From: an uncultured Burkholderiales bacterium
Lineage (GTDB): Bacteria > Pseudomonadota > Gammaproteobacteria > Burkholderiales > Burkholderiaceae_C
Direction of reading: 5' to 3'
Length of the DNA: 64,000 bases
Assembly (NCBI GenBank): GCA_903932865.1
Contig: CAIZHQ010000023.1
Coordinates: 62,001-126,000 of the forward strand
How positions within the stretch are numbered: the first letter of the stretch is position 1; each line of letters starts with the position of its first letter. The translations under genes and the position numbers were made by a program. Under the pieces are notes generated by a model. The model made no database searches and was not told where the DNA came from. It was given only the letters and a program-made list of their open reading frames with translations. This document shows positions 7,932 through 16,962 of the stretch, piece after piece.

Positions 7932-9689
7932 CTAGACGTTGCCGGTGTTGAACTGCAACGCCGCCAGGCTGGCGTATAGGCCACCCTTGGCTTGCAACTC
8001 GGCGTGGGTGCCTTGCTCCATCAGGCGTCCCCGCTCAAGCACCCAGATCACGTCGGCGCGTTGCACCGTGGCCAGGCGGTGGGCGATGACCAGCGTGGTG
8101 CGGCCGACCATGGCTTTGTCCAGCGCGGCTTGCACCATTTTTTCACTTTGGGCGTCGAGCGCGCTGGTGGCCTCGTCCAGCAGCAAGAGCGGTGGATTTT
8201 TCAGGATGGCCCGTGCAATGGCGATGCGTTGGCGTTGGCCGCCTGACAAGCGCACACCGCGGTCTCCCAAGTAAGTGTCAAAGCCCTCGGGCAATTCGCG
8301 GATGAACTCTTGCGCGTACGCGGCCTCGGCGGCGGCCAGCACCTCTTCCAGGCTGGCCGCGGGGCGGCCATAGCGGATGTTCTCGATCACCGTGCCAGAA
8401 AAAATCACCGGCTCCTGCGGCACGATGGCCATGCGCTCGCGCAGGTCGTGCAAGTCCATCTGGTCGATCGGTACGCCGTCCAGCACAATGCGACCCGATT
8501 GTGGGTCGTGAAAGCGCATCAGCAAATCGAACAAGGTGGTTTTGCCTGCGCCACTTGGGCCCACCACGGCCACCGTCTGGCCCGATCGGATCTGGCCGCT
8601 GAGTTGGTCCAGCGCCCAGGTGCCGGGGCGCGAGGGGTAGTGAAACTGCAGCGATTCGAGCTGCAAAGATGAGCCGCCTTGCGGCCAGGCGGCCTTTTGC
8701 GGATCGGCGGCGAGCTTCAAATTCGACTCGGTGTGCAGCAACTCCATCAGGCGCTCAGTCGCACCGGCCGCGCGCAGCATGTCGCCGTAGACCTCCCCCA
8801 GCACCGCAAAGGCACTGGCCAGCAAGATCACGTAAAACACCGTCTCGCCCAGCTGGCCTGCGGTGCTGGTGCCTGCACGCACGGCCAGCGTGCCCATGTA
8901 CAAGCCCCACAGCAGCACCGCGCTGGACGCCATGATGATGAAGCCCACCAGCACCGAACGCGCTCGAATGCGCCCCAGAGCCGTGCCCAAGGCTCGCGTG
9001 GTCGAGTCGATGAAGCGGCGCGTCTCGCGGCCTTCGGCCGTGTAGCTTTGCACCACGCTGATGGCGTTGAGCACCTCAGAGGCCATGGCACTCGAATCGG
9101 CCACCCGGTCCTGGTTGGCGCGTGACAAGCGGCGCACCCGGCGGCCCAGGTAGACGCTGGGGAAAATCACCGCGGCCAGCACCGCCACCACCTGCAGCAT
9201 GAGCACGGGGTTGGTCCACACCAGCATCAAGAGCGCGCCGGTGCCCATGACCAGGTTGCGCAGGCCCATGGAAAACGACGAGCCCACCACGGTTTGCACC
9301 AAGGTGGTGTCGTTGGTGAGGCGCGAAAGCACTTCGCCCGATTGCGTGGTTTCAAAAAAAGCGGGGCTCTGCTGGAGCACATGGCCGTACACCGCGTTGC
9401 GCAGGTCGGCGGTGATGCGCTCGCCCAACCAGCTCACCATGTAAAAGCGCCCGGCAGAAAACACCGCCAAAGCCGCGGCCACGCCAAACAGTTGCAAGAA
9501 GTTGCCCGACAACTGGTCGGCCGGTGCACCCGTGGACAGACCTTGGTCGATCAGTTGCCGCAAGACCCAAGGAAACGCCAGCGTGGTGCCTGCGGCCAGC
9601 AACAAAAACAGGGCCGCAAAGCCCAGGCCGACGCGGTAGGGCTTGAAGAAAGGTAGCAAGCCCGAGAGCGATTGATGAGGAGCAGCCAT
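7932..9689 (-). CDS. ABC exporter, MsbA-like fused permease-ATPase
   Basis: 585 residues: a type I exporter half-transporter with six membrane helices (about 20-310) followed by the nucleotide-binding domain. Walker A is GPSGAGKT (377-384), the signature is LSGGQ (481-485) and Walker B is LLLLDE (501-506). It should act as a homodimer. It resembles the MsbA-like multidrug/lipid exporter group common in Burkholderiales, but a lipid A role cannot be claimed because no lpxK or waaA lies alongside. The gene appears to stand alone. Confidence 0.9.
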   Translation of the reverse strand: MAAPHQSLSGLLPFFKPYRVGLGFAALFLLLAAGTTLAFPWVLRQLIDQGLSTGAPADQLSGNFLQLFGVAAALAVFSAGRFYMVSWLGERITADLRNAVYGHVLQQSPAFFETTQSGEVLSRLTNDTTLVQTVVGSSFSMGLRNLVMGTGALLMLVWTNPVLMLQVVAVLAAVIFPSVYLGRRVRRLSRANQDRVADSSAMASEVLNAISVVQSYTAEGRETRRFIDSTTRALGTALGRIRARSVLVGFIIMASSAVLLWGLYMGTLAVRAGTSTAGQLGETVFYVILLASAFAVLGEVYGDMLRAAGATERLMELLHTESNLKLAADPQKAAWPQGGSSLQLESLQFHYPSRPGTWALDQLSGQIRSGQTVAVVGPSGAGKTTLFDLLMRFHDPQSGRIVLDGVPIDQMDLHDLRERMAIVPQEPVIFSGTVIENIRYGRPAASLEEVLAAAEAAYAQEFIRELPEGFDTYLGDRGVRLSGGQRQRIAIARAILKNPPLLLLDEATSALDAQSEKMVQAALDKAMVGRTTLVIAHRLATVQRADVIWVLERGRLMEQGTHAELQAKGGLYASLAALQFNTGNV

Positions 9690-9831
9690 GAACGATCAGA
9701 AAAACCGGGACAAAACAGGAAACTTGGAAAGCCCATCAAGCATAACGGCAATCCGACGGGTGCTCTGGCGCATCGCGCTGCCTTGGCTTCAGGATCGCCC
9801 CTTGCCTTGTTGCTCTTGAGTCGACCCAGGT

Positions 9832-10818
9832 TCAAAGTTCGATCACCACATTGCCCACCGTCTGCCCCGCCTCCACCGTGCGGTGCGCCAAGGCCACCTG
9901 GTCCAAGGTGAATTGTGCGCCGATGCTGTGATGCAACTGCTGGGTGGCCAACAGATTCGACAAACGTGCCACGGCCGCCAAGCGGTCGATGGGTGTCAGG
10001 TCATAGACCAGAAAGAACTTCACGCCCATCGACTGGTAAAGCCAGGGCCGAAACGGCAGAGGCACTTCCAGCGCGTTGGAGCCGTAGCACACGACTTGAC
10101 CGTGAGGGGCCAAAGCGCCCGCTGAGGCCCACGCGGCGGTGGTTGAGAAATCCATGTCGATGATCACATCGGCCCCACGCCCTTGGGTCACGGCCTTGAC
10201 GCGTTCGGGCACCGATTCGGCCTTGTAGAAAATCGCCTCGTGCATGCCCGCAGCACGGGCGTGCACGGCTTTGGCCTCAGAGCCAACGGTGCCGATCACC
10301 CGACCGCCCACCAGTGTCACCATTTGCGTGATGTAGTGACCCACCGCCGATGAGGCACCGGTGACCAGCACCGTTTGCCCACGCAAATCGCCGCTGAGAC
10401 GCTCGGCCAAGATCACCGCCTGCACCGCCGTCAGGCCCGGAATGCCCATGCAGGCGCCCGCTGCAAAGTCAGTGCCCGCTGGCAAGGCCACCGCCTGCGC
10501 AGCAGGCAAGGCGATGTATTGCGCGCAGGTGCCCAAGGCGCGCTGCCACTGGCCGTTCCACAGCCACACCCGCTCGCCCACGCGCGAGGCAGGCACGTCA
10601 GCCCCCACGGCTTCGATCACGCCAGCGCCGTCGCTGTGCGGCACGATGAGGGGGTCGTTCACGGGACGCGCGCGGCGCGATTTGACGTCTGACGGGTTCA
10701 CCCCCGAGGTGGCCAGGCGCACCAGCACCTCACCGGCTTGGGGGATGGGTGTGGGCAAATCGCCCACCTGCATCACGTCTTGGGCTTCGCCATTGCGGCT
10801 GTACCAGGCTGCTTTCAT
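9832..10818 (-). CDS. Zinc-free NADPH:quinone reductase-like MDR oxidoreductase
   Basis: 328 residues, medium-chain dehydrogenase/reductase fold. The N-terminal GroES-like domain has the NPSDVKSR segment of quinone reductases and lacks the cysteine cluster of zinc alcohol dehydrogenases. The Rossmann half carries the nucleotide loop GASSAVG (154-160). The family reduces quinones or enones with NADPH. It is followed on its own strand by an intergenic gap, and 33 bases separate its start from the TauE/SafE gene upstream, so the pair may be cotranscribed. Substrate unknown. Confidence 0.88.
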   Translation of the reverse strand: MKAAWYSRNGEAQDVMQVGDLPTPIPQAGEVLVRLATSGVNPSDVKSRRARPVNDPLIVPHSDGAGVIEAVGADVPASRVGERVWLWNGQWQRALGTCAQYIALPAAQAVALPAGTDFAAGACMGIPGLTAVQAVILAERLSGDLRGQTVLVTGASSAVGHYITQMVTLVGGRVIGTVGSEAKAVHARAAGMHEAIFYKAESVPERVKAVTQGRGADVIIDMDFSTTAAWASAGALAPHGQVVCYGSNALEVPLPFRPWLYQSMGVKFFLVYDLTPIDRLAAVARLSNLLATQQLHHSIGAQFTLDQVALAHRTVEAGQTVGNVVIEL

Positions 10819-10851
10819 GAAAGGTCTCCTGAGGATGAAAAAAAGGCCTGC

Positions 10852-11613
10852 TCAGCGCCAGCCGTCCCACAAGAGCTTGCAGCCCGTGAGGAACATGCCC
10901 AGGCGAATCAGGCGGTAAAACAAATCGGGCTGGAGGCGCCGCGCCACACGCACCCCCAACCACACGCCCATCGGGGCCAGCGGCAAGAGCACCAAAGAGG
11001 TCGCGAAGTTGCGCGAGTCCAAAAAACCCAGCCAAGCATAGGGCACCCACTTGGCCATGTTGATGAAAAAAAACAGGTACGCCAGCGTGCCGGTGAACAA
11101 AATGGGTTTGAGCTTCTGGCGCATCACATAGGCGTTGACCGGTGGCCCGCCCGCATGCGCGATGAAGCTGGTGAAACCCGCCGTGATGAGCAAAAGCCCG
11201 CCCAGCCAGCGCGGCGGGGGTGAGCCGTTGGGGTCGGGCTTGAACAGCATTTGCTGGGCCAGAAACAGCAAAGTAAACGCCCCCACAATGGCCGCCACCC
11301 GCTGCGCATCGAGCAGTTTGAACAACAGGGCTCCCAGCACAATACCCACCATGGCAAAGGGCACCATGAAGCGCAGCAACGCCCGGTCCACGTCCTTGCG
11401 AAAAGCGGCCAAACCCAGCAGGTCCATGACCAGCAAGACGGGCATCAAAATCGCGGCAGCCTGCGGCACCGTGACGGCCAGCGCCATCATCGGCACAGCC
11501 AAAGAACCAAAGCCCGCACCAAAACCACTTTTGCTCAGCCCCAAAAGCAGCACCGCCGGCACAGCAATCAGGTAGAAATACGGGTCGGTGATGAGTGGGA
11601 AGTTCATGAACAT
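10852..11613 (-). CDS. TauE/SafE-family membrane anion exporter
   Basis: 253 residues with about eight hydrophobic segments and the family's opening motif GLSKSGFGAGFGSLAVPMMA. A second half-repeat carries HAGGPPVNAYVMRQKL. TauE/SafE proteins move sulfite, sulfoacetate or other organosulfur anions across the inner membrane. No sulfonate pathway genes are adjacent. Two in-frame ATGs lie close together (11613 and 11607), and neither has a strong ribosome site. Confidence 0.88.
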   Translation of the reverse strand: MFMNFPLITDPYFYLIAVPAVLLLGLSKSGFGAGFGSLAVPMMALAVTVPQAAAILMPVLLVMDLLGLAAFRKDVDRALLRFMVPFAMVGIVLGALLFKLLDAQRVAAIVGAFTLLFLAQQMLFKPDPNGSPPPRWLGGLLLITAGFTSFIAHAGGPPVNAYVMRQKLKPILFTGTLAYLFFFINMAKWVPYAWLGFLDSRNFATSLVLLPLAPMGVWLGVRVARRLQPDLFYRLIRLGMFLTGCKLLWDGWR

Positions 11614-11783
11614 GGGACTTGGCTGGTCATCTTAACGGTCCGTCCTCCACGCAGCTGTCTCGCGCCTGTCCCAAGTTTCCAACCAAAACCCTGCCACCGT
11701 CTGTCCTTTTGCCCGGCTCGGCTGACAACGCGTGCAGACCGCCGGACAATAGGTGCTTCTTCTCCAATTGCATCTGGACCCTC

Positions 11784-12158
11784 ATGACTCGCTCCGGTTT
11801 GAACGTTCTCGGCGGTGAATTGATCCCCTGCTCATACGACCCTCTCACGGGTTACTTCAGGGACGGCTGCTGCAACACCAGCGACGAGGACGCCGGCACG
11901 CATGTGATTTGCGCCAAAGTCACGCAGGCTTTTCTGGATTTTTCAGTCTCTCGTGGCAACGACCTGGTCACGCCAAGACCTGAATACCGCTTTGCGGGCC
12001 TGAAGGCGGGAGACCGCTGGTGCTTGTGCGCCTTGCGCTGGCGCGAAGCCTTGCAGGCCGAGGTGGCCCCGCCGGTGGTACTGGAGAGCACACACGAAAA
12101 AGCGCTGCAGTATGTGAGTTTGGCGCAACTGCGCGAGTTCGCTTGGGCACCGCATTGA
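11784..12158 (+). CDS. DUF2237 family protein
   Basis: 124 residues. The sequence starts with NVLGGELIPCS and contains GYFRDGCCNTSDEDAGTH and CLCALRW, the conserved core of DUF2237, a small cytosolic family of unknown function. The start at 11784 is chosen because family similarity begins there, although the frame is open further upstream. Several cysteines (the GCCNT pair and CLCAL) could bind metal, but this is only inference. It converges on the Rrf2 regulator gene 12 bases away. Confidence 0.88.
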   Translation: MTRSGLNVLGGELIPCSYDPLTGYFRDGCCNTSDEDAGTHVICAKVTQAFLDFSVSRGNDLVTPRPEYRFAGLKAGDRWCLCALRWREALQAEVAPPVVLESTHEKALQYVSLAQLREFAWAPH

Positions 12159-12170
12159 GCGAAGCCCGTC

Positions 12171-12665
12171 TCACATCATCATGCTGAGCTGAAACACCGA
12201 ATTGGGCGCGCGCGGCATGACCGGCGCAGGCAAGGGCTTGAGGCGAAACTGCCCCAACATGGAGGACACGCGTGCATCGGTCGGCATGAACGGCACGGCC
12301 ACATCGGACAAAGTTTGAGCTTGCAGCAAAGCTTGCATGTTGCGCTGGATGTCACTTTCCAGTGCTTTCATCGGGTGGTCGCCCTCAGGGTAGAGGGCAT
12401 CAAAGCTGTGCATCTCTTCAAAATGCTGCACCACATCCCACAAACTGATGTCTTCGGGGTTGCCGCGAATTTGGTAGCCGCCGCCCGGGCCGCGGTGGGC
12501 GCGGATCAGGTCCGCCTCTCGCAGTTCTTTCAAAATCGATTCGGTGTACGAAGACGACAAACCCAGACCCTGGGCGATCTCTTCGGTGGTCACGGGTTTG
12601 ACCACCGCACGCGAAGTGATGAACACAGCGATGTCAAGGGCTTTGACGGTTTTCTTCTGGATCAT
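12171..12665 (-). CDS. Rrf2-family transcriptional regulator without cluster cysteines
   Basis: 164 residues. The N-terminal winged helix has the family pattern TTEEIAQGLGLSSSYTESILKELREADLIRAHRGPGGGY, given here in family terms with the recognition helix at about residues 35-50 and the wing GPGGGY at about 60-65. Iron-sulfur Rrf2 regulators such as IscR and NsrR use three cysteines; this protein has none at all, so it must sense something else or be a plain repressor. The AT-rich gap to the divergent gene at 12794 contains small palindromes that could be its operator. Confidence 0.88.
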   Translation of the reverse strand: MIQKKTVKALDIAVFITSRAVVKPVTTEEIAQGLGLSSSYTESILKELREADLIRAHRGPGGGYQIRGNPEDISLWDVVQHFEEMHSFDALYPEGDHPMKALESDIQRNMQALLQAQTLSDVAVPFMPTDARVSSMLGQFRLKPLPAPVMPRAPNSVFQLSMMM

Positions 12666-12737
12666 GGCCTTCTCCGGTAACGATGAGATATTCTATGACC
12701 AAGCAGTCACAAAACAACTCATAAATTTCTAATCAGC

Positions 12738-12748
12738 ATGAAATTCAT
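12738..12748. promoter_or_regulatory. Candidate Rrf2 operator palindrome
   Basis: ATGAAATTCAT is a perfect odd palindrome in the AT-rich gap between the rrf2 gene and the divergent secreted-protein/photolyase genes. An outer pair TGAAAT...ATTTCA also brackets the region. Position and AT-richness suit a shared operator, but no binding data support it. Confidence 0.35.
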
Positions 12749-12793
12749 AAAAATGCATGATATTTCAGTACAAAAACACCGGAGCCGCAGGGC

Positions 12794-13366
12794 ATGAAAC
12801 GTCATGTGGCCGCCATCATGGTGCTGATCACCGCCCTGCTGGTGGTCGACAGCCATGTGGACTGGGTCAACCAAGACGGCGGGAAACTGCTGGAGGTGAA
12901 CGGCCAACGCTTTGACCTCAGGGGCTGGGCGGCCGAACAAGCACGGGCTTGGCAAAGCGATTGCAACGCATGGACACCGCTGACCACGCTGTCCCACAAC
13001 AGCCCTAAGGCCCAAGCCATCTTGCTGACCCTCCAGCAACACAGCTTGCCCGATTCACGCAGCGCTCGCTTGTTGCAGCTGTTGCAGCAAGACGACTGGA
13101 GCGTGGCCGAGGTGGCTTTTGACACCCTCAACCCCAGCCTGGTGGTGCTGCGCCTGCAGGGCGAGCAGTGGCGCGTGCAAGACCGGGCGGTGTGGAGCGG
13201 CTCGACCGCGCCTTGGCACAGCGGCGACCTGGTCCGGCGTTACCTGCGCGAGAATGCGCCCGGCCTGCCCAAAGCTTTGATCGATTGCGTGAAAGTCGAT
13301 CCGAAGCGTTATGGTCCAGGGCCAGGTGGACTGGGACCTGTCTCAGCCCTCGGGAACAGGCCATGA
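12794..13366 (+). CDS. Secreted or membrane-anchored protein of unknown function
   Basis: 190 residues. After MKRH there is a hydrophobic stretch of about 16 residues (AAIMVLITALLVVDSH), either an uncleaved anchor or a signal peptide. The rest is soluble, with leucine/glutamine-rich helices (about 75-100) and a C-terminal tail rich in glycine and proline. I do not recognise a family. Its stop overlaps the ATG of the photolyase-like gene by 4 bases (ATGA), so the two are translationally coupled and may share a function or simply a promoter. Confidence 0.65.
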   Translation: MKRHVAAIMVLITALLVVDSHVDWVNQDGGKLLEVNGQRFDLRGWAAEQARAWQSDCNAWTPLTTLSHNSPKAQAILLTLQQHSLPDSRSARLLQLLQQDDWSVAEVAFDTLNPSLVVLRLQGEQWRVQDRAVWSGSTAPWHSGDLVRRYLRENAPGLPKALIDCVKVDPKRYGPGPGGLGPVSALGNRP

Positions 13367-14961
13367 CGTACCGCGTGGTCTGGTTCAAACGCGACTTGCG
13401 CCTGCGCGACCATGCGGCGCTCGCGCACGCTGCCGCCCAAGGCCCCGTGCTTTGCCTTTACATCGTTGAACCCGATCTGTGGGCGCAGCCCGATGCGGCC
13501 CTTCAGCATTTCGAGTTTGTGCGCGAGTCTTTGACTGAGCTGGACCAAGAACTGCATTCACTGGGCGGCAGCTTGCAGGTGCGCGTGGGGCCTGCGGTGC
13601 AGGTGCTGGCCGCGCTGTACGCGCAAGAGCCGTTTGCCGAACTGGTGGCGCACGAAGAAACCGGCAACGCCTTCACATACGAGCGCGACCTCCAAGTGGG
13701 TGCTTGGTGCCGCAGTGCTGGTGTGGGCTGGACCGAGTTGGCGCAGTTTGGCGTGGTGCGGCGCCTCAAAAGCCGCAACACGTGGCAAGCCCGCTGGGAA
13801 GCACACATGGCCGCAGCGCAAGCCATCTTGCCAGCGTTACAGTTTTTCAAGCCACCTAAAGACCGCGGGCCAGAAAGCATGCGCGCACCACCCGGCCTGC
13901 AGCACAACCCCACCGCACGCCAACGTGGTGGCCGCCGCTTGGGGCTGGAGACCCTGCACAGTTTTTTGGACGCGCGGGCGCTGGGTTACCGGGGCGGCAT
14001 CTCCTCGCCACTGTCTTCGCCCACCGCGTGTTCTCGCCTGTCGACCTACTTGGCCTATGGCTGCATCAGCCTGCGCGAAGTGGTGCAAAACACCAGGGCT
14101 GCACTCGATGCTCTGCCGCCGCAAGCGGGCAGGCACCGTGCCGGTCTGGTCGGTTTCATCAGCCGCTTGTATTGGCATTGCCACTTCATTCAAAAGCTCG
14201 AAAGCGAACCCGAAATCGAGTGGCGCAACATGCACCGAGGTTACGACGGCCTGCGCGAAGACGGCTGGAACGATGCGCACTTTGCGGCCCTCACCTCGGC
14301 CCGCACCGGCTGGCCCATGGTGGACGCTTGCGTGGTCATGCTTTATGAAACCGGGTGGCTCAACTTTCGCATGCGGGCCATGCTGGTGTCGGTGGCGGCC
14401 TACCCGTTGTGGCTGGACTGGCGGCCCGTGGGCCATTGGCTGGCCACGCAGTTTCTCGATTACGAACCCGGCATCCACTGGAGCCAGCTTCAAATGCAGT
14501 CGGGCACCACCGGCATCAACACCACGCGGGTTTACAACCCGATCAAGCAAGCGCAAGATCACGACCCCAAAGGCATTTTTGTGCGCCGCTGGCTGCCGCA
14601 CATGCGGCTTGTGCCCGACACCTGGTTGTTCGAGCCTTGGCTCATGCCCCCTGAAGTGCAGCGCCACTGCGGCCTGACGGTGGGCAGCGGGCCCGATGCC
14701 GACATTCCCCTGCCCGTGGTGGACTTGGCCGAAGCCACTCGCAATTCCAAAGCCGCGCTGCACGCGCGCCGGGCCGAACCCGATGTGAGGGCAGGTAAAA
14801 AAGCCATCGTCGAGAAACACGCTTCGCGTCAGCACGGCAGCGGCCGGCAACGTGACGTGTTCACCCGCGACAGCGACACCCCCAAGACCAGTCGCCGAAA
14901 GTCGGACAAGTCCTCTTCAGTCCACACACCACCCAGCGCACAGCTGGGCTTTGATTTTTAA
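13363..14961 (+). CDS. Photolyase/cryptochrome family flavoprotein (non-DASH)
   Basis: 532 residues. It has an N-terminal antenna-binding alpha/beta domain (VVWFKRDLRLRDH, 5-17) and a C-terminal FAD domain (about 200-440) with the family block TGWPMVDACVVMLYETGW (315-332). The FAD-contact region reads FLDYEPGIHWSQ and then GTTGINTTRVYNPIKQ (about 365-396). This differs from class I CPD photolyases, where an asparagine near the flavin N5 is followed by a tryptophan-rich NGGWQW stretch. A basic, low-complexity tail (about 480-520, rich in K/R/S) follows. Blue-light DNA repair or signalling is the family role; which one applies here is not decidable. A DASH-type gene follows 4 bases downstream. 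Confidence 0.9.
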   Translation: MTYRVVWFKRDLRLRDHAALAHAAAQGPVLCLYIVEPDLWAQPDAALQHFEFVRESLTELDQELHSLGGSLQVRVGPAVQVLAALYAQEPFAELVAHEETGNAFTYERDLQVGAWCRSAGVGWTELAQFGVVRRLKSRNTWQARWEAHMAAAQAILPALQFFKPPKDRGPESMRAPPGLQHNPTARQRGGRRLGLETLHSFLDARALGYRGGISSPLSSPTACSRLSTYLAYGCISLREVVQNTRAALDALPPQAGRHRAGLVGFISRLYWHCHFIQKLESEPEIEWRNMHRGYDGLREDGWNDAHFAALTSARTGWPMVDACVVMLYETGWLNFRMRAMLVSVAAYPLWLDWRPVGHWLATQFLDYEPGIHWSQLQMQSGTTGINTTRVYNPIKQAQDHDPKGIFVRRWLPHMRLVPDTWLFEPWLMPPEVQRHCGLTVGSGPDADIPLPVVDLAEATRNSKAALHARRAEPDVRAGKKAIVEKHASRQHGSGRQRDVFTRDSDTPKTSRRKSDKSSSVHTPPSAQLGFDF

Positions 14962-14965
14962 AAGC

Positions 14966-16294
14966 ATGCGCAGCACCCTTTTTTGGTTTCGAAACGACTT
15001 GCGCTTGCACGACCAACGCGCCCTCCAGCAAGCCATCGCTCACGCCCAAGCGCACGAGCATGACTTGCTGCTGGTCTATGTGCACGAACCTACACAAGAC
15101 ACACCCACCGCCTGGGGCTTTCGCCGCATGGGCGCGCACCGCAGGCGCTTTGTGGCCGACACCTTGCAAGACCTGAACAGTTCATTGCAGGCCCTGGGCC
15201 AGCAAATTTTTATGCTGCAAGGCCCCGTAGCCGAAGTGCTGCCCGCCTGCGCACGCCTAGTACAAGCCGACACCGTGTTTTGCGAAGACATCGCCGCGCC
15301 CGAAGAAGAAGCCCAGGTGCAAGCGCTGATCAACGCGGGCCTCACCGTCAAAACGCTGTGGCAATCCAGCCTGATCGAGCCCGACGCCCTGCCCTTTGCG
15401 ACCGCAGAGATGCCGCAAGTCTTCACCGAGTTTCGCCAACGCATCGAATCGGCACGGCTCCAACCTCTGGCACCGCTGCCTGCGCCCACCCAGCTGCCTG
15501 CGCCTCCGAGTGAGCCCTCAACCACATGGGCCAGCTTGCCCGGCAGGATCGACAACGCCTGCACGCTGCTGCAAGCCGGCTCCGAAGTCGACGCGCACCC
15601 ACGCTCGAATTTCCCTTACACCCAAGCCGCTTGCCGGGGTGGCGAAGCCAGCGCTTTGGCCCACTTGCACAGCTACCTCACACCCCCTTGGCCCGACCGC
15701 TACAAACAAACCCGCAACGCCCTGCACGGCCAGCACACCAGCAGCCACTGGTCGCCCTGGTTGGCCACGGGCGCGGTGTCGGCTCGCCGCATTTGGGCAG
15801 AGCTGCAGGCCTACGAACAACAACACGGCAGCAACGACGGCACCTACTGGCTCTGGTTTGAGCTGCTGTGGCGCGACAACTTCCGCATGCTGCATTTGCA
15901 ACACGGCCCCCAACTCTATGCGGCAAGGGGTTTGTCAAACCTGCCCAAGCCCTCGCACTTTCCCAAAGACTTTCAGCGCTGGTGCAGCGGCCAAACCGGC
16001 GAGCCCATCGTCGATGCCGGCATGCGTGAATTGGCCGCAACAGGCTTCACCTCCAACCGCATGCGCCAAATCGTGGCCAGCTTTTTGGTGCACGACCTGT
16101 CTTGCGACTGGCGTGCTGGCGCGGCCTGGTTCGAGTCGCAGCTGGTGGACTTTGATGTCTACAGCAACCAGGGCAACTGGCTGTATGTGAGTGGCCGAGG
16201 CACGGACCCACGCGTGGGCAGGCGCTTCAACCCGACCAAACAAACCCAGGACCATGATGCACAAGGGCGCTATCGGCAAGTCTGGCTGGCCTGA
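14966..16294 (+). CDS. DASH-type cryptochrome/photolyase
   Basis: 442 residues. The opening FWFRNDLRLHDQ and the C-terminal FAD block with DVYSNQGNWLYVSGRG (398-412) and RRFNPTKQ (419-426) are hallmarks of CRY-DASH, which repairs CPDs in single-stranded or looped DNA using FAD and an antenna folate. The start at 14966 is the first ATG after the upstream stop and gives the proper N-terminus; the frame is open far upstream inside the previous gene. With the preceding paralogue it forms a tandem pair, likely one transcript. Confidence 0.93.
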   Translation: MRSTLFWFRNDLRLHDQRALQQAIAHAQAHEHDLLLVYVHEPTQDTPTAWGFRRMGAHRRRFVADTLQDLNSSLQALGQQIFMLQGPVAEVLPACARLVQADTVFCEDIAAPEEEAQVQALINAGLTVKTLWQSSLIEPDALPFATAEMPQVFTEFRQRIESARLQPLAPLPAPTQLPAPPSEPSTTWASLPGRIDNACTLLQAGSEVDAHPRSNFPYTQAACRGGEASALAHLHSYLTPPWPDRYKQTRNALHGQHTSSHWSPWLATGAVSARRIWAELQAYEQQHGSNDGTYWLWFELLWRDNFRMLHLQHGPQLYAARGLSNLPKPSHFPKDFQRWCSGQTGEPIVDAGMRELAATGFTSNRMRQIVASFLVHDLSCDWRAGAAWFESQLVDFDVYSNQGNWLYVSGRGTDPRVGRRFNPTKQTQDHDAQGRYRQVWLA

Positions 16295-16305
16295 TAATCC
16301 CCGGC

Positions 16306-16944
16306 ATGTACGCCATTCAATCCTGGGGAGACACCCTGCGCCTGTTGGTCGAATTGTCGGCCACCGCCGCCTTCGCCCTCTCGGGCCTGATGGAAGCCGC
16401 CCGCAAACGGCTCGATGCAGTGGGCGTGTGCGTGGTGGCTTTTTTGGCAGCGTTTGGCGGTGGCACCTTACGCGACTTGCTGCTCGACCAACGCCCCTTC
16501 TTCTGGGTGCAACACACCGAAATGCTCTGGGGCGTTTTGGCACTGTGCGTGCTGTCCATGGTCTTCATGCGCCAGCGCCATTTTGAAATCACCGAAAAAG
16601 CCATCCTCTGGCCCGACGCATTAGGCCTGGGCCTGTTCACCGCCACGGGTGTGCACCACGCACTGCAAGCAAACATGCCTCCAGTGGTCGCCGTGCTCAT
16701 GGGTCTGATCACAGGCGTGTTTGGCGGTGTGCTGCGGGACATGGTGTGCAACGAAATCCCCACTGCTTTCAAAGACCACCGCCCCTACGCGGTCTGCGCC
16801 TTTGCGGGCGGCTGGACTTATCTGCTCCTGTGGTTCTCCGATGCACCGGGCTGGGTGGCCCTGCTCGGCTGCCTGGCGGTGACCGTGGGCTTGCGCGCTC
16901 TGGCACTTTGGCGCAACTGGCAACTGCCTGCCTGGCGCGCCTGA
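16306..16944 (+). CDS. TRIC-like cation channel family (UPF0126) membrane protein
   Basis: 212 residues with seven hydrophobic segments and an internal duplication. Each half has the signature glycine triplet plus RD: GGGTLRDLLL (about 51-60) and GGVLRDMVCNEIP (about 140-152). These are the conserved motifs of prokaryotic TRIC channels (YicG/YadS type), which form trimeric potassium-permeable pores. The start is 11 bases after the DASH gene stop, so it may belong to the same transcript. Confidence 0.9.
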   Translation: MYAIQSWGDTLRLLVELSATAAFALSGLMEAARKRLDAVGVCVVAFLAAFGGGTLRDLLLDQRPFFWVQHTEMLWGVLALCVLSMVFMRQRHFEITEKAILWPDALGLGLFTATGVHHALQANMPPVVAVLMGLITGVFGGVLRDMVCNEIPTAFKDHRPYAVCAFAGGWTYLLLWFSDAPGWVALLGCLAVTVGLRALALWRNWQLPAWRA

Positions 16945-16962
16945 ACCGATTCTTCAAGACGC

